From: Channallabes apus
Lineage: Eukaryota; Chordata; Actinopteri; Siluriformes; Clariidae
Assembly (NCBI GenBank): GCA_030522415.1
Contig: CM060104.1
Location: forward strand, 20,227,825 to 20,291,824
DNA length: 64,000 bases
Reading direction: 5' to 3'
Position numbers and translations under genes: made by a program. Below, piece after piece: positions 12,324-24,681 of this stretch (positions within the stretch are counted from its first letter, which is position 1; each line of letters starts with the position of its first letter). The notes beneath the pieces are model-generated. The model ran no database searches. It was not told the origin of the DNA and saw nothing but the letters and a program-made list of their open reading frames with translations.

Positions 12324-13399
12324 GCCGGTGGGGGAGGGAGGGACGTCCAAATTCCACAGAGCCTCAAAGGATGCGCGAGGAACTCGCTATTTCTTCACGC
12401 TCGTCTTTATTTATTAGACCTGAGAGTGGCATGAATCCGTTACATCTTTTGTGACCATCTCCTATTATATTGCATTTTGATAGGTCGCATTGTAACTGTA
12501 AAATATAGGTCACAAACTAAGGATTTCCGATGAAAGTTTTCACTTTTTTATTGAATCGCTTCAACTGTATTGTTTTCTTGATTATTTAAAGAACAACTCT
12601 GGGCCACATTTGCATCAAAGCCTTGTCAGCATACAGTCAGTAGTCTGGGAGGTCGAAACTGGAGCGACGGGTTTTAAAGCCGATTTGATTCACTGAGACA
12701 TCCACTACAATGTTTTGGGGTAGTTCCGTAATGGATACAAGGCATTAATAATGGCAGCTATTTGATCCCCGAATCAATTTGAACTTCCTCGACAATAAAA
12801 ATATCAATCAAACATTTGATCCTACATAAGGGGAAAGGAAGAGAACGCAAAACAGACTCTCTTTTCACGAATCGATTTATATAACGAGTTCTGAATGCAT
12901 AGTCCATAATGTATCACAAGTTGGAAAAATTACAGTATGACAATTCGAATACATTAGCCCAACATTTGTAGTGAAATGGTACAATGTTAAGCAGTGTCCG
13001 TATTGACATGGCTATTACTTTTAACTTGTTCTTCATACACCTCTGATATCTCGTACAATTTGTAAGCGTTTAATCAGGTCAGTTAGGCCTAGATGAAAGT
13101 CTATATCAAAAAGGACAAAATTCAAGTAGGAGATAATCCGTACAAACCAAATCATTTCGCTTTGTCAGGAAAAATAAAATAAAAACAAACGTCCATATAA
13201 AGACAATCGAATTAATGATCATTTCTCTAAGTGAATGTCCTTCTGTAAAACGACTCTCCATGTACATTGTTTTTAACAGGTATACATATCACATTTATAA
13301 ATATAAAGCACACACGATCGTCAGAAATTAAAGCCATAAAACAATAAAAGAGAAAAACCCTGTAAAATGTATCTGATACTGCTGAGTGAATGGCGATGC

Positions 13400-13400
<1 letters not shown>

Positions 13401-13437
<37 letters not shown>

Positions 13438-13470
13438 CAACAACAACAACAATAATAATAATAATAATAA
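13401..13470. repeat. (AAT)n/(AAC)n microsatellite in hoxa11b 3' flank
   Basis: AAT repeats, a short CAA-rich bridge and a second AAT run are seen 120-190 bp after the hoxa11b stop codon, so probably inside its 3' UTR. Confidence 0.88.
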
Positions 13471-13591
13471 TATCGCCGATATTGCATAGCCTACATATGG
13501 TGAAATGAGGTTTCTGGACCTTCAGATCTGCTCCTGGAATGTGCAGGCGCCGCGACCTTGAAGTTCACCCTATCTCTCTCGCACACAACCA

Positions 13592-15088
13592 CTACAGCAA
13601 AGGGTTTGCCGAGTAGTACTGTAAACGGTCTCTGTTCAACTTTTTTTCCTTCATTCTCCTGTTTTGAAACCAGATTTTTACTTGACGGTCGGTAAGGTTA
13701 AGCATCCTGGATAGCTGCAGCCTCTTCTCTTTGTTTATGTAAACGCTAAAGAAAAATTCTCTTTCCAGTTCCCTTATTTGATACTTGGAGTAGGGACATC
13801 TCTTCTTGCGAGTTTTTTGTCCATCTGAGGGAAAATATAACACATAAACACAATCAGCAGACTAAAAGTAAAACAGAAGACGTTTTAAATTTACTTCAGT
13901 CTTTATGTTCAGAAAGGTGTACTTTGCTCCTGTAGATGTGTAACATTCAAACAAATCACATCCAACACTGTCGTAAAAGACAATGTTGTAAAATACACTC
14001 CAAAAATACTTATTAGGCAAAGTAAAATTTGGGTAGTTCTCTCTGCCAAATAATTGCAAATAAAACATTTAATGTTGTGATGAGTAGCCTACCATTTCAT
14101 GCGTAAATGTTATATCCATAGGAATCAAAATATACTTGCAATTTGACTAAAAATTGAAAGTTAATCACAGCTGCGGACGGAATTAACGTACAATATTAGC
14201 ATTGCTTTAAACTGGTAGATTTTGAAAAAAAAAATAACTGAAGACTTAAAATATTTTAGAGAGCAAATGCCATATCATTCACGGCCAATTTCAACCTTAA
14301 AGCACGTGATCTTGCGTTTATAACAAAGTTTTGTTAGAGTAAATCTACAGGCCCTCCATAAACCTTATATGCTTATAAAACAGCACATAAAACGTTTAAC
14401 AGGGGCGCGCGAGATTACAAACTTTCTCCTATAACCCACTCAAGTGTTCATACGTACTTGTGCTCGCGTATTTCTCCTCGTTGTTGCCGGAAGACGATTC
14501 GGGACTGCTAGTGTCCTCGCGGCGGTCTGTCTCCTCCATATCCCGACATGGCTCTGTCCCCGAGCTTGGGACTCCCGCGACTGCTGGAGGGGCTTTACTG
14601 CTGCTAGATCTGCTCGCTGCCTGTTCGCTGTTTTGATTCTCCACGTTTCCGTAAGCCGTTTCAAAAAACTGATCAAAAGCTTGGGGCAAAACCCCGTTCC
14701 TTCCGACGCTGCCATACACGCCGGAAGCATGGCCGGAACCCGAGTGGTAAACAGCCGAGCTATTTTTCGAGAACATGTCCCCTAAAGTCCCCGGGTTGGG
14801 CAGACAGTCCCGGTGCACCATGTCTTCTGGCGCGTAGCAGTGTGGCAGATTGGCCCGGTGGTGCCACTTGCTGGTAGGGTCAATGGCATAATCTCTGAAC
14901 GCTACTTCTCGGACGGACTGAACCTGGGGCAGACTGGACGATGAGTAGGAGTATGTCATGGGGCAAGAAGACGGGGTCTGGGGCAGAAAAGGAGGAAGGC
15001 TGGAAAAGTCCGTTCCGGAAACATAGTAAGTGCAGTTAGGTAAATACATATTAGACCCAACGGGCACGCGCTCATCATAATCCATCAT
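13592..15088 (-). CDS. hoxa11b: Homeobox protein Hox-A11 (HoxAb copy), two exons
   Basis: Exon 1 is 15088-14458 and exon 2 is 13824-13592. The intron (13825-14457) starts GTACGT and ends CCCTCAG, phase 1, giving 287 residues. The start [20 protein letters not shown] and the following [20 protein letters not shown] are diagnostic of Hox11[26 protein letters not shown] and [17 protein letters not shown] are also conserved. A serine-rich acidic linker ([15 protein letters not shown]) precedes the junction. The homeodomain is at about 215-274 ([20 protein letters not shown] through [17 protein letters not shown]) and the end is [10 protein letters not shown]. Position 9 of the homeodomain is Ser, where Thr is usual. 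The protein is a nuclear transcription factor for fin/limb zeugopod and urogenital patterning. The paralogue letter comes from the linkage. Confidence 0.95.
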
Positions 15089-15237
15089 CTAATGGCCCGT
15101 ACCAAAGCGCCGGTCCTGCTTCACATCGTTGTGCCGAGCAGAGCTCTAGTGGGTTTGGAGCGCAATCGCCGAGTAGAAATTTTGAGCAGTGAGGTGACGT
15201 GGAGATCCATCTCCATCCATTGCAGAAAGCAGAAAGT

Positions 15238-15249
15238 CATGTGACCATG
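15238..15249 (-). promoter_or_regulatory. hoxa11b upstream E-box
   Basis: CATGTGACCATG differs by one base from the 12-mer upstream of hoxa9b. It stands 150 bp before the hoxa11b ATG, compared with 157 bp in hoxa9b. Likely proximal promoter; inferred. Confidence 0.5.
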
Positions 15250-15460
15250 AGCGGAATTTGACATCTACTCCTAAGTGTAGCCTATATAGTGCCAGCATTT
15301 GTAAATGTAAGAAGAAACGTTATATTTATAGCTAACCTTAATAAAGTCTATTTGCTTTTTATTTTGTTGATTCATCCAAATAAGCTGCATAGAAAAACGT
15401 CGACGCTACGTCTCGAATTTATTTTGTGGTTTGTAAAAAAAAAAAATAATAAAATAAAAA

Positions 15461-15521
<61 letters not shown>
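15461..15521. repeat. (TA)n microsatellite upstream of hoxa11b
   Basis: About 28 TA dinucleotides with one TG interruption near the left end are seen roughly 0.4 kb upstream of the hoxa11b ATG. They are preceded by an A-rich tract. Confidence 0.92.
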
Positions 15522-15524
<3 letters not shown>

Positions 15525-18500
15525 CTGATTGCTCGTTTCATTTATTTTAAATTTAAATCTTGGCCCTTTTCCATCATGCATAGCATTACTGTAAATATTG
15601 TTTACCACAGCCTCTGCTTCATGGGGTATTATTTGCTGAAAGGGAAATTCTCTCATTAAATCCATTCCCAATTTGCCACCCTCTTATTTGGTTTTATGAC
15701 TCAATTACGGGAATTAATTTATTCAGACCAATTTATCATAGAACGCAATAGTATACGGTTGAACATTCGGATATATCTGTAAAGGGTTAAAGGAAAAAAT
15801 GTTTATGGGGTTTGCCTACACTCCTTGTGGTTTTTCTAGGAGGTGTTAGTAAATCCTTGTTTACTTATACGCGCCCGTATATGCAGTTATTTGCACTTAT
15901 ACAGCATATATAACACGGTCGATTACTCATAAGCTACAGAAGTTAATTCACTACCGTATCGGTCTAAATGCAGGTCGTGCATCAGATGGAGGTGTAAATG
16001 CAGCTAAATACAGGAGCCTAAGATTTCCATGCCCTAAACACAGCTTGCTCAAATCAGCATGTTTATTTAAAATTAAAATGTTAGCTTTTGTTCTATGACT
16101 TTTCTATGAAGAACTACCAACAGAACTGTCCTGTCGTGTCTGGCCTCAAGCAGTAGTGGTCTAAACACGGTTTAGGGCCATAAAGTTTTAACTTGGACTG
16201 CGGCCCTGTTAAAATTACATTGGCCTCCATAGAGAAGGACGGATGATGGTATCCTTATGTAGGCGTTTAGGCCTATGGGGAGAAATGTGGGTTGCTTTAA
16301 ACACAGTATACCTCGAAAAATGAGGTGAAAAACAAAATTCAGTCTGGTCTGAATTCGAATGCTATTCTTTAAGTATTGGTTTATTAGACATGCTCCTTCA
16401 GGTCTCCACTAAGTAATATTCACAGAATTTCTTTTATGCAATTGCGATTTTAAATCTTAATTGAGGGCAGGGTGGGAACCAACATTAAAGGCAGCCGGAG
16501 ATATAGGCTGTCTTTATGGCGGGTTTTAGCTGCAGTAGCTTATTGTCCGCACAGACAAACCGAGTGCGACTTGGAGACACCACCTACATAGGCTTCGTGA
16601 ACTTCAATTAGACCTAAAGTCATGGGTAAAGGGAGATTAAACAGAGCCTTCAGCGTCGTCTAACATATCTGGTAGGATACACACCCGTTTTTATCGTTTA
16701 TGTTTAATAATCAGATACAAAAAACTAATTAGTAATGATCTATTCAAATTGTATAAATTATTTGGTAGATATTTTAGACTTTTTTTGTAAGGCTAATTCT
16801 CAAAATAATATTATAGAGCGGCTCTACCACGCGAGCCAGCCCTGTGTGTATCAGAGAGCTCACGTTCATGTTGATTTGGAGGTTATAACTCATGTTCTGC
16901 AGTGAAATTTAAGTAGACGCAGCATAGGAATGCCTTGTGCACATGTTTACACTATAAAGAGAGCGATTCTTTCACAGATCTCGAAAAAAAAATCCTGCTC
17001 ACTCGTTGTTATTTCTTATTAAATTGTATGTATGTTTGTTTAAGACAAATACAACAGTAGTTCGATGGTATATAATAACTTGCATCTTCTAGAGCCCAAT
17101 TAATTTGTCATTGGTGCCAAGAAATGAAGGTCGAAGAAATAGTACACATTATCTGCGCCCATCACCAAAGACATACACAAGGGGCGCTCGCATACGCCTA
17201 CTTATTTATTCAATCGAGTCTCTCAGATAGATGCTTCGATGTTTTAATAATGCAGTATGTACTATTGCTATAGACTGTTTCCATGTCATGTAGAATGTGG
17301 TAAATTAATTAACCCGTGCACACATTCACACTAAAAACAATGTCTAGGAATATATTCCGTTTAAAGAGATAAACATCTAAATACTCATTGACGAAAATTC
17401 AATAACATAAGTCACCCATATGATCAATCAGATGTGACTAAAACTTATCTCATAAGCATGGTTATTTTTTCTAAGGGTTCAGATGACAGCCCTTACTTCG
17501 TGGTTATGAATCCCTTCATTATTTTACGTTGTTTTTATATTTGAAGCTATTCATTTTCATTCACGCATTGACTGAATTAACAACATTTTATCAGCACTTT
17601 AGGCGTCTACTTTAAACACAAATAAAGTAAAAAAAAAAAAGATGAAGCAATAAAAACTAAAATGTGATTGTTTTCTTATACAACCATTAAAGAAAAACCT
17701 CAGACATATGTATTTTAATAGTTTTTATTTAATTACATGCTTGTGGATTATGAAAGCGTGTAATGCAGATTTATTTTTTTATTCTCCTTACTAATACAAT
17801 GTGTAAGCAGGGGGAATTAACGTTGCCTTATATGATTAAAATAATAATATTCAACGATCCAAATAAGTAGCTAACGTGTTACAAAATCAGCGATTGAAAA
17901 CAAAGGTTTCAATCTTTTCAGACACACTGAACTGTGATGGCTCCTTTAGTGTCTGCAGCAGAGTGGGGGTTTTGCTGATGTTAGTGTGTTTGGGGGCCAC
18001 GGACACTGTCTGAACCCAAACCCAACCTTTGCCTTGCACTTGTTCCTGCTTCAGTCGGGAGACAGCCTACTAATTCTGACGGCCTGCTAATTCTTATATT
18101 TTGAAACAAATTATATGTAATAATACAAATATATTATTTTCCTGTTTATTATTGCTATTATTTTCTTTGCAGGTAACGACGTCGTCGATGCGAAGATCAG
18201 AATGTTCAACGACAGAAACAATTAATGTAATAAATGTGAATCGTTTATACAATACGCGTTTGCAGAGAACTGTTGAATGTTCTGTATTAAAATAAAGTAT
18301 AATAAAAACATTTATACTCTTTGCTCAAAAACAGCTGTTTCACGTGACTCCGAAGTCATCAAAATGTGCACAAAAATTAGACAAGTTTTAATAGTTTTTC
18401 AAACCAAATGGAATTATGGGCAGAATTTTAGATTAACATACGCATAAATAACACTTGTAGCATGCCGACTGAATTAGTTAAAGCAATTGATGTATAGGGC

Positions 18501-20057
18501 GCACCTTTGCGCTTGCAAACCCATTTAAGAATACGCAAAAGCTTTCGAACTAAGTCTACGTAAGCTATAACTTTATCGTCTACTCAGGTGCACGGTGAAA
18601 GCAGCTAGATGGATGCGATAGCCAAGTGTCCTAGTTTTTTTTTACTTTTTCTTGAAATTAATATATAGTACAATTACCTGCTGTGTAAAAAAATGCGCAC
18701 TGGAGTATACAAGTATAATTATTATTTTTGTATTTAATTTGTATTTTATTTTTTATTAAGAGTAGTGACTGACTGTTTTGGCAAAAATATACCGTGTTTA
18801 TTGTCTTTCACGAAATAAGATTAAATAATATAGTAATCATTAAATATTCATTGTATCAGTTCAAACAGTACATTTTTACAACAGGTGTAACATCCAGTAA
18901 CAAACACTTTCTAAAAATGTTTGTATGACATGATATAAATAGAAAGAAATGAGGAACATATAAATTATGTACAAAGTAAAATATTAAGTCCATAATATTC
19001 TTCTTTGTCTTTCTAATAATAAACACAATTTTCTTCCTGATTTTTTTTTTTGCCGCGTCTAATAAAAATAATGCTGCCATTTAAACGAAACGTGTTGACC
19101 GTTTAAATTCCTAATATGTTATAGGGCAATGCAAAACAAATATTAATTTAGCCTTAATTTATTTTCGGATTACAAAAAATATAGACACAATAATACAATT
19201 ATTATTTAAAACATTTTAACTGTGATCAGGTAGAGTCAGATGTTGATATAGGCTAGTGTTGTTTAATAAATCTATGGCGCATAAAGATGGTTTTTAAATA
19301 CTAGAAAATGAAGAATTATTTTATTTTATTTTATTTACTATCAATCATCAGGACAATGGAATGAAAGTATTTGCTTAACAGCATATTCTATAAGAGACAA
19401 TTAAGTCTGTAGATTAATACAAGTTATTGGTAGTGATGTTTAGGAGCAACATTGTAAAAGAAGAAGTAGAAGAAGAAGTAACCTAATTAACCGTTGTGTG
19501 AAACTGTTATAAATAAACAACATGGAATGAATAATGTGCATTGGGGTAATATCTACATCTATCGCAAATAAAGATAAATAAATATTTAATCATTAAAGTG
19601 TTTGTCTTCTGTCTTCTTAATATATTTTATAATCAGTAATTTAGATCAGCATGCATGATTTATTTTATTATCTTAATCAAATAAATATACAGCAGTCAGT
19701 AAATGATAGTTGTACGATCACTCTTAAAATTGAATGCTGTTTTTCCGCCTTTGGGTGGCAGCAAACTCAACGTTTCCTTCGATCCGGGTACTTTTCCGCA
19801 CCATTGCTTATTGGTTCAGTTTCTCGGATATGTTCCTGCTGCAGTGCTGGGGCCTAGAAAGGGAACATCCGTCTGTTTTCACTGAGACCACACGTGCAAC
19901 ATTAGATCACTGAGGAAATGATTTTATCATTATAATCACCAGTTTAGGTTGATAACTTTTTTTAGATCAAGATTAGCAATAAGGTTGTGACAAACAGTTT
20001 GGTGAAGAACCTTATCTGTACATTTGATGCCGCATTGAAAAACGTCTTGGACTGTAA

Positions 20058-20093
<36 letters not shown>

Positions 20094-22900
20094 GTAAATA
20101 AAATAAATAAAAAGAAGAACGTAACTGACAGTGAACTTTTTCCTCTTGTTACATTTGCTTGATTGATTGGAACCGAAACGCAAAGTTTTGGTATTCCCCA
20201 CGTTGTTTTTGTTTTTTTATTGCACTAAATGCACTAAAAGTTTATTTTTTTTGTTATTTATTATACATATATAGTTATATTTATAAAACTGTAAGTGTAA
20301 CAGATGGCATGTTGATGGAATCATACAGATCACTCAGATATTGTTTAACCCACTATGAGGTTGCTGTGTATATAAGAAGATTTGGCAGATATATATTTGA
20401 TGAGAAAAATGTGGGGAATTTTTTGCAAGTGTTTTGTCTTCTGATTCGTTTTTTTATTCACCACTTCAAAAGCTGACCCCGTTTAATATAAACCGCCATG
20501 AAAAAATAGGGCTCTGATCTTTTCCGTTTTTATTTAATTATTTATTTATTATTTACTCCATCTAGTTGTTTCATGGTTATACGTAACTTTTTTTTATTAT
20601 TTTTATAACTTTTTAATATTATTATTTCCAAAATGTTGCACAAAAAGTAAAGTAATGAATAAAATGTAATGTCATTTTCACCCATTTTTGTAGTTTGACC
20701 ACATTTACTTTTGACGTAGAAGGAAGACTACACTATAACTGCAATAAACTAAACCATGTTTCAAATCCAGGGCTTTTTAAATGTTGATTCATCTTCAGCT
20801 TGCTGTTTCATAATTAAATTATGCTTACATTTAATGACCTTGGAATTGGGACTTGACAATTCCATGTCACAGCTTTAATATGTTGAAAATCTGCGAAGTT
20901 GTACAACAAATAATATTCGCATTAATCTTACAGAGATACAAAAACTACAACTTTTGTATTGATCTTAAAATGGCAGAATTGTCAGCTGCTAGGTATCTTG
21001 TAATTTTTAACATCGTAGTCTTTTCAAAAGCATTATTGGAAATATGTGTGATATGCGTAAAACCAAGGTGCAAGACTGTCTAGTTAACAATTAATTTAGG
21101 CAATTCTAAAAAAAAATTGTACAAAAAAATTACCTTGTACAAATATATAGGCCTACATGAAATGTATTGTCTCTCATTATGCTATTGCAAATGAACTATT
21201 TTATCGTGAATTCAAATTATTTAATGTTCCTTTTAGAAATATTTTAACATTGATTTAATTATCTTACGGATTTTATCTTACTCTTCCGTTTCAAATTTCT
21301 TTGAAATGTTAAAAACTCTGAGTGTAAATGAACGCGTGGCAACATTAAATGACTGTAGAGATTGTGCAGAAGCTTATGGAAAAGAGATCTCTTGAAATGC
21401 GATTTGTCGAAAATAATTGTATGGATCGTAAAAACGTGATCACTTTGCTGATCACAATATTTTTTTTTTACAGGTTCGCGTGCTTTTGTAGACCAATACA
21501 AGGTGCAGATTACTTACTGTAACACATGTCTTTTAGTGCATTTATTTCAAGAGAACAGATAAGATTGACTGATTTATATTTCGGACGATGGTAGGTCCAG
21601 ACACTTATGTTACGGATTTCTTCAATTACTAATCGTTTTTTTACTGCTAAAATATACTCCTCTATAATTAAATACCCAAACCGAAATATCTTTACACTAC
21701 TACACTGAATTTAGAGCTTTAAAACCACTCTTAAGGGTAACTAAATAACTTTAATTCGTGTTATATTACGGCAGTAGGGTAGAATTAATTGCCTCAGCAC
21801 TGGAGTGTAAATGTTCTGTGAAACCAGCTTACGCAGGGACGCCAAACAATAATCCGTACGAGTGAATTATTCATTATGCCCCTTCCTTAACAACACACGA
21901 ACACAACATCGGATTTTAAAAGAGCAAATGTATGTGTTTAACAGAGAGAGAAAGAGAGAGAGATAATATATATATATATTGCCTATATATAAGAGAAATT
22001 TATTTTATTCCCCGTTTGTCTCGTTTGTCCTGATTCTTACCCTTTTGTGTGTAACACCTGCAATAACCTTTACTCAAAACTTTTTTATTTTGTACACCTG
22101 TCTTAACATTACACCTATCATATTATCTGCATTATTTATACACCACACAAGCAAAAAAGCAAACAACCATGTTTTTTTTTTTCATTTTAGGATTCATCTT
22201 ACCCCTAGAATCTCCCTGTTTCTCCCTTTGACCTACAGATGCAATGACTAAAGTATACCACTAGATGGCAACATCGTGGTGTTCATTCAAATGACATTTC
22301 TTTTTCTGTTCTTATGTTCTTAATGTTGTCACACAAATGCTGGATTTTCTCTATTTTTTCTGCTTGTATTTCAAATATACTTATGTATTACGGGAAAAAA
22401 TATTTACAATATTATAACATTCTTGGTATAGCGATGAGCCTTTTTCAGTCCTCACTGAGAATATTAAAATCTGGAGTTTTATTGAAATATCGTTTGAAGT
22501 AACAAATAGGAGCTTGCTACATAAACAAACTGGACTAGAAACCTAGCGAGGTACAAACATTGAATAAACTGTGAATAATTACATTTTCTATCTAAATGTT
22601 TACAGATACCATGTAGACATATCTAAGACGATGCTTATTTATTTACATATACTAGTAATGAGTCTGTGGCCGGAAAAATCAGTTCCAGAACTGGATATGA
22701 GTTGATTAAGGCGTCTTTGAGCCTAAAAATCAACAACTGAGCTGGACTCCGGTCCTCCAGGACTGGAGCAGATGACCTCTGGTCTATAGCCTTTAACAGC
22801 GTGTTCCTGCAACATTGGGTTAATTGTAGTTAACTGAACCTAGATACAGCATTTATCTCCCCGGCAATTACAATTAATCCAATGGTGTTTCAGTACGTAA
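15522..22900. other. Non-coding interval hoxa11b-hoxa13b
   Basis: This 7.4 kb stretch is AT-rich with no supported coding gene on either strand and no recognisable transposon. An (AAT)n run lies at 20059-20090 and an (AG)n/(TA)n patch at 21944-21983. A small GC-richer patch at about 19735-19890 stands out and is a candidate enhancer. The right end should carry the hoxa13b 3' UTR. Distal HoxA enhancers commonly lie in such gaps, but I cannot assign any. Confidence 0.6.
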
Positions 22901-22973
22901 TGGGGTTTACGTGGGGGATATCACTGCCACTAAAACAAAGAAATAGTGTGTAGGCATACAAAGGTTTTGACAG

Positions 22974-22979
22974 TTTATT
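22974..22979 (-). terminator. Candidate hoxa13b polyadenylation signal
   Basis: Plus-strand TTTATT (minus AATAAA) lies about 165 nt after the hoxa13b stop, which would give a short 3' UTR. Motif only. Confidence 0.35.
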
Positions 22980-23141
22980 CGCCCCTCAACACGATAATTG
23001 TGTAACATATATGGCCTTTTTAGCAGAACGTTATTAAGCAGAACGCTTTTTTTCTCTCTCAGCACAGTCACTCCCAGAGGAACACAATAATAAATAACGA
23101 AGTGGCTCCATTTCTCTGTCCGTCTCAAATTCTGTAGCCCC

Positions 23142-23611
23142 TTAAGTGATGCTCTTGAATTTGTTGACCACCTTCTTCTCCTTTACCCTTCTGTTCTGAA
23201 ACCAGATGGTGACCTGGCGCTCGGTCAGGTTTGTGTGAGCAGATATCCTTCTCCGTTTATCCTTCGTGATGAACTTATTGGCCGCATATTCGCGCTCCAG
23301 TTCTTTCAGCTGGACTTTGGTATAGGGGACGCGCTTCTTCCTCCCTCGGCGAATGGAAGCGCCATCACTTCCTGACACATTGTCTAAGTGCCGAGATTAA
23401 AAAATAATAATCATGGTTAAAATAGATGGCAGAAAATCTTAGGAAAATACCTATATGGCTATTTATTAAAATAATCTATTATTTGCACGTATTCGTTAAT
23501 TGTAACTTAATCAAAGAAAAGAACATCCAAATAAAATATTAGAAATGGGGTAAAGAAGATCAAATAACGTCAAGGTCAAGGTCATACACAAACAATATAT
23601 ATATATATATT

Positions 23612-23667
<56 letters not shown>

Positions 23668-24525
23668 TGATGTAACGAACGTAGCTATTTAACTTAATGA
23701 TCTGTATCTGATATACAATTTAATCCTAACGTCGAAGAAACCTTGAATATAATTTATGCTAATAATAATTTGATCCAAAATGTTGGTTTATTCGTTACCA
23801 CATTTTACTCGGAATGAAATAATGTTGACCGACAGGATAAATGGATGCACTATTAGCTACATAGGCCTGATACCTTGAAGAGACGACTTCCAGAGATGGC
23901 TGGACTGGGTCTGCTCCTTTGGGCAGTACACAGGGCTGTTCCAGCTGTTCGTGATGGCCCATGGCTGGTGGTATGTTTCCACAGGCAAAATTGACTCGTG
24001 TCTTGGTTCCGGAGCAGAGCTCAGAGCAGGCACGACTGGCACGTCCAGATAACTTGGGACAGGTTGGTAAGGTCCGGACGAGTAGCCTTGATAGAAAGTG
24101 AACTCCTTAGCTCGAGACGAGAACTCCTCTCCGGAGACAGACGTCTCCATGTACTTGTCTGCGTAAGCGGCAGGCTGCGCACAAGACTTCACTGCGCTGT
24201 GATGAGATACTCGGCACGGATAATAACCACCACCGAAATATCCATAGGGCAAAGAAGCAGCACCGGGGGAATTCTGCGCGGCCGAGCACGGGTTGCACTG
24301 TTTGACAGGTTCCGTCACTCCAGTTACGGGCACTTCACTCGATCCATAGGGCGCACCAGGAGCAAGAGAAGTCGGGTGGGCCACGAGATTCCGGCACTGG
24401 TTGGCGGAGAAATTGCCTCCCACGAATCCCTCCATGTTTTTGCTCACGTCGTCTGAGCAGCCGCTGTCACAGAGAAACATCACCGGCTCGATCCAGCGGG
24501 AATGGAGGAGCAGAGACGCTGTCAT
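23142..24525 (-). CDS. hoxa13b: Homeobox protein Hox-A13 (HoxAb copy), two exons
   Basis: Exon 1 is 24525-23874 and exon 2 is 23383-23142. The intron (23384-23873) starts GTATCA and ends CACTTAG, phase 1, giving 297 residues. The start [20 protein letters not shown] matches the HOXA13 N-terminus. [36 protein letters not shown] and HLWKSSLQ are group-13 A-type landmarks. The poly-Ala tracts of mammalian HOXA13 are missing, as in other fish. The homeodomain (about 231-290) is [20 protein letters not shown] through [14 protein letters not shown], with no hexapeptide, as expected of group 13. Compared with the usual sequence it carries Ala22, His37 and Thr41. The protein patterns distal fin/limb, hindgut and genital regions. 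The intron contains a long TA repeat. Confidence 0.95.
23595..23666. repeat. (TA)n microsatellite in the hoxa13b intron
   Basis: Two TA runs separated by TGTT fill about 70 bp of the 490 bp intron and could fold on themselves in the transcript. Confidence 0.92.
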
Positions 24526-24665
24526 AGCACGACCAACATTGAGCCTTTTCCAGCTCGTTCAGGAATCCCCACGACTGAAAAAATGCGACGGTGAACTTGA
24601 GAGAGTAAAGCGACGCTCACGCGCCCGTACAAACCAAGCGCGAACAGTTATTGGACAAAGGAAAG

Positions 24666-24681
24666 CACGTGATATGCAAAA
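24666..24681 (-). promoter_or_regulatory. hoxa13b upstream E-box and octamer
   Basis: CACGTG at 24666-24671 is directly followed by ATATGCAAA, an octamer-like motif. The E-box is 141 bp before the hoxa13b ATG, close to the spacing in hoxa9b and hoxa11b. A reverse CCAAT (ATTGG) lies nearby at about 24650. Promoter function is inferred. Confidence 0.48.

Larger units (their letters stand above)
10303..13591. other. Non-coding interval hoxa10b-hoxa11b
   Basis: This holds the hoxa10b promoter side and the hoxa11b 3' flank. No coding gene is supported. It contains a (CTAT)n repeat at about 10809-10840 and a TA-rich imperfect duplication at 10930-11010 with TATACAGTATATAT repeated. An (AC)n tract lies at 11015-11051. 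A locally GC-rich block at 12240-12380 has an RFX-like X-box, and AAT repeats lie at 13401-13470. The mixed-composition block at 12600-12800 could be conserved regulatory DNA or hoxa11b 3' UTR. Confidence 0.6.

Noticed and set aside
15289..15671. Open frames running through the TA repeat near 15.5 kb
   Set aside because: Artefacts of the dinucleotide repeat (Tyr-Ile polymers).
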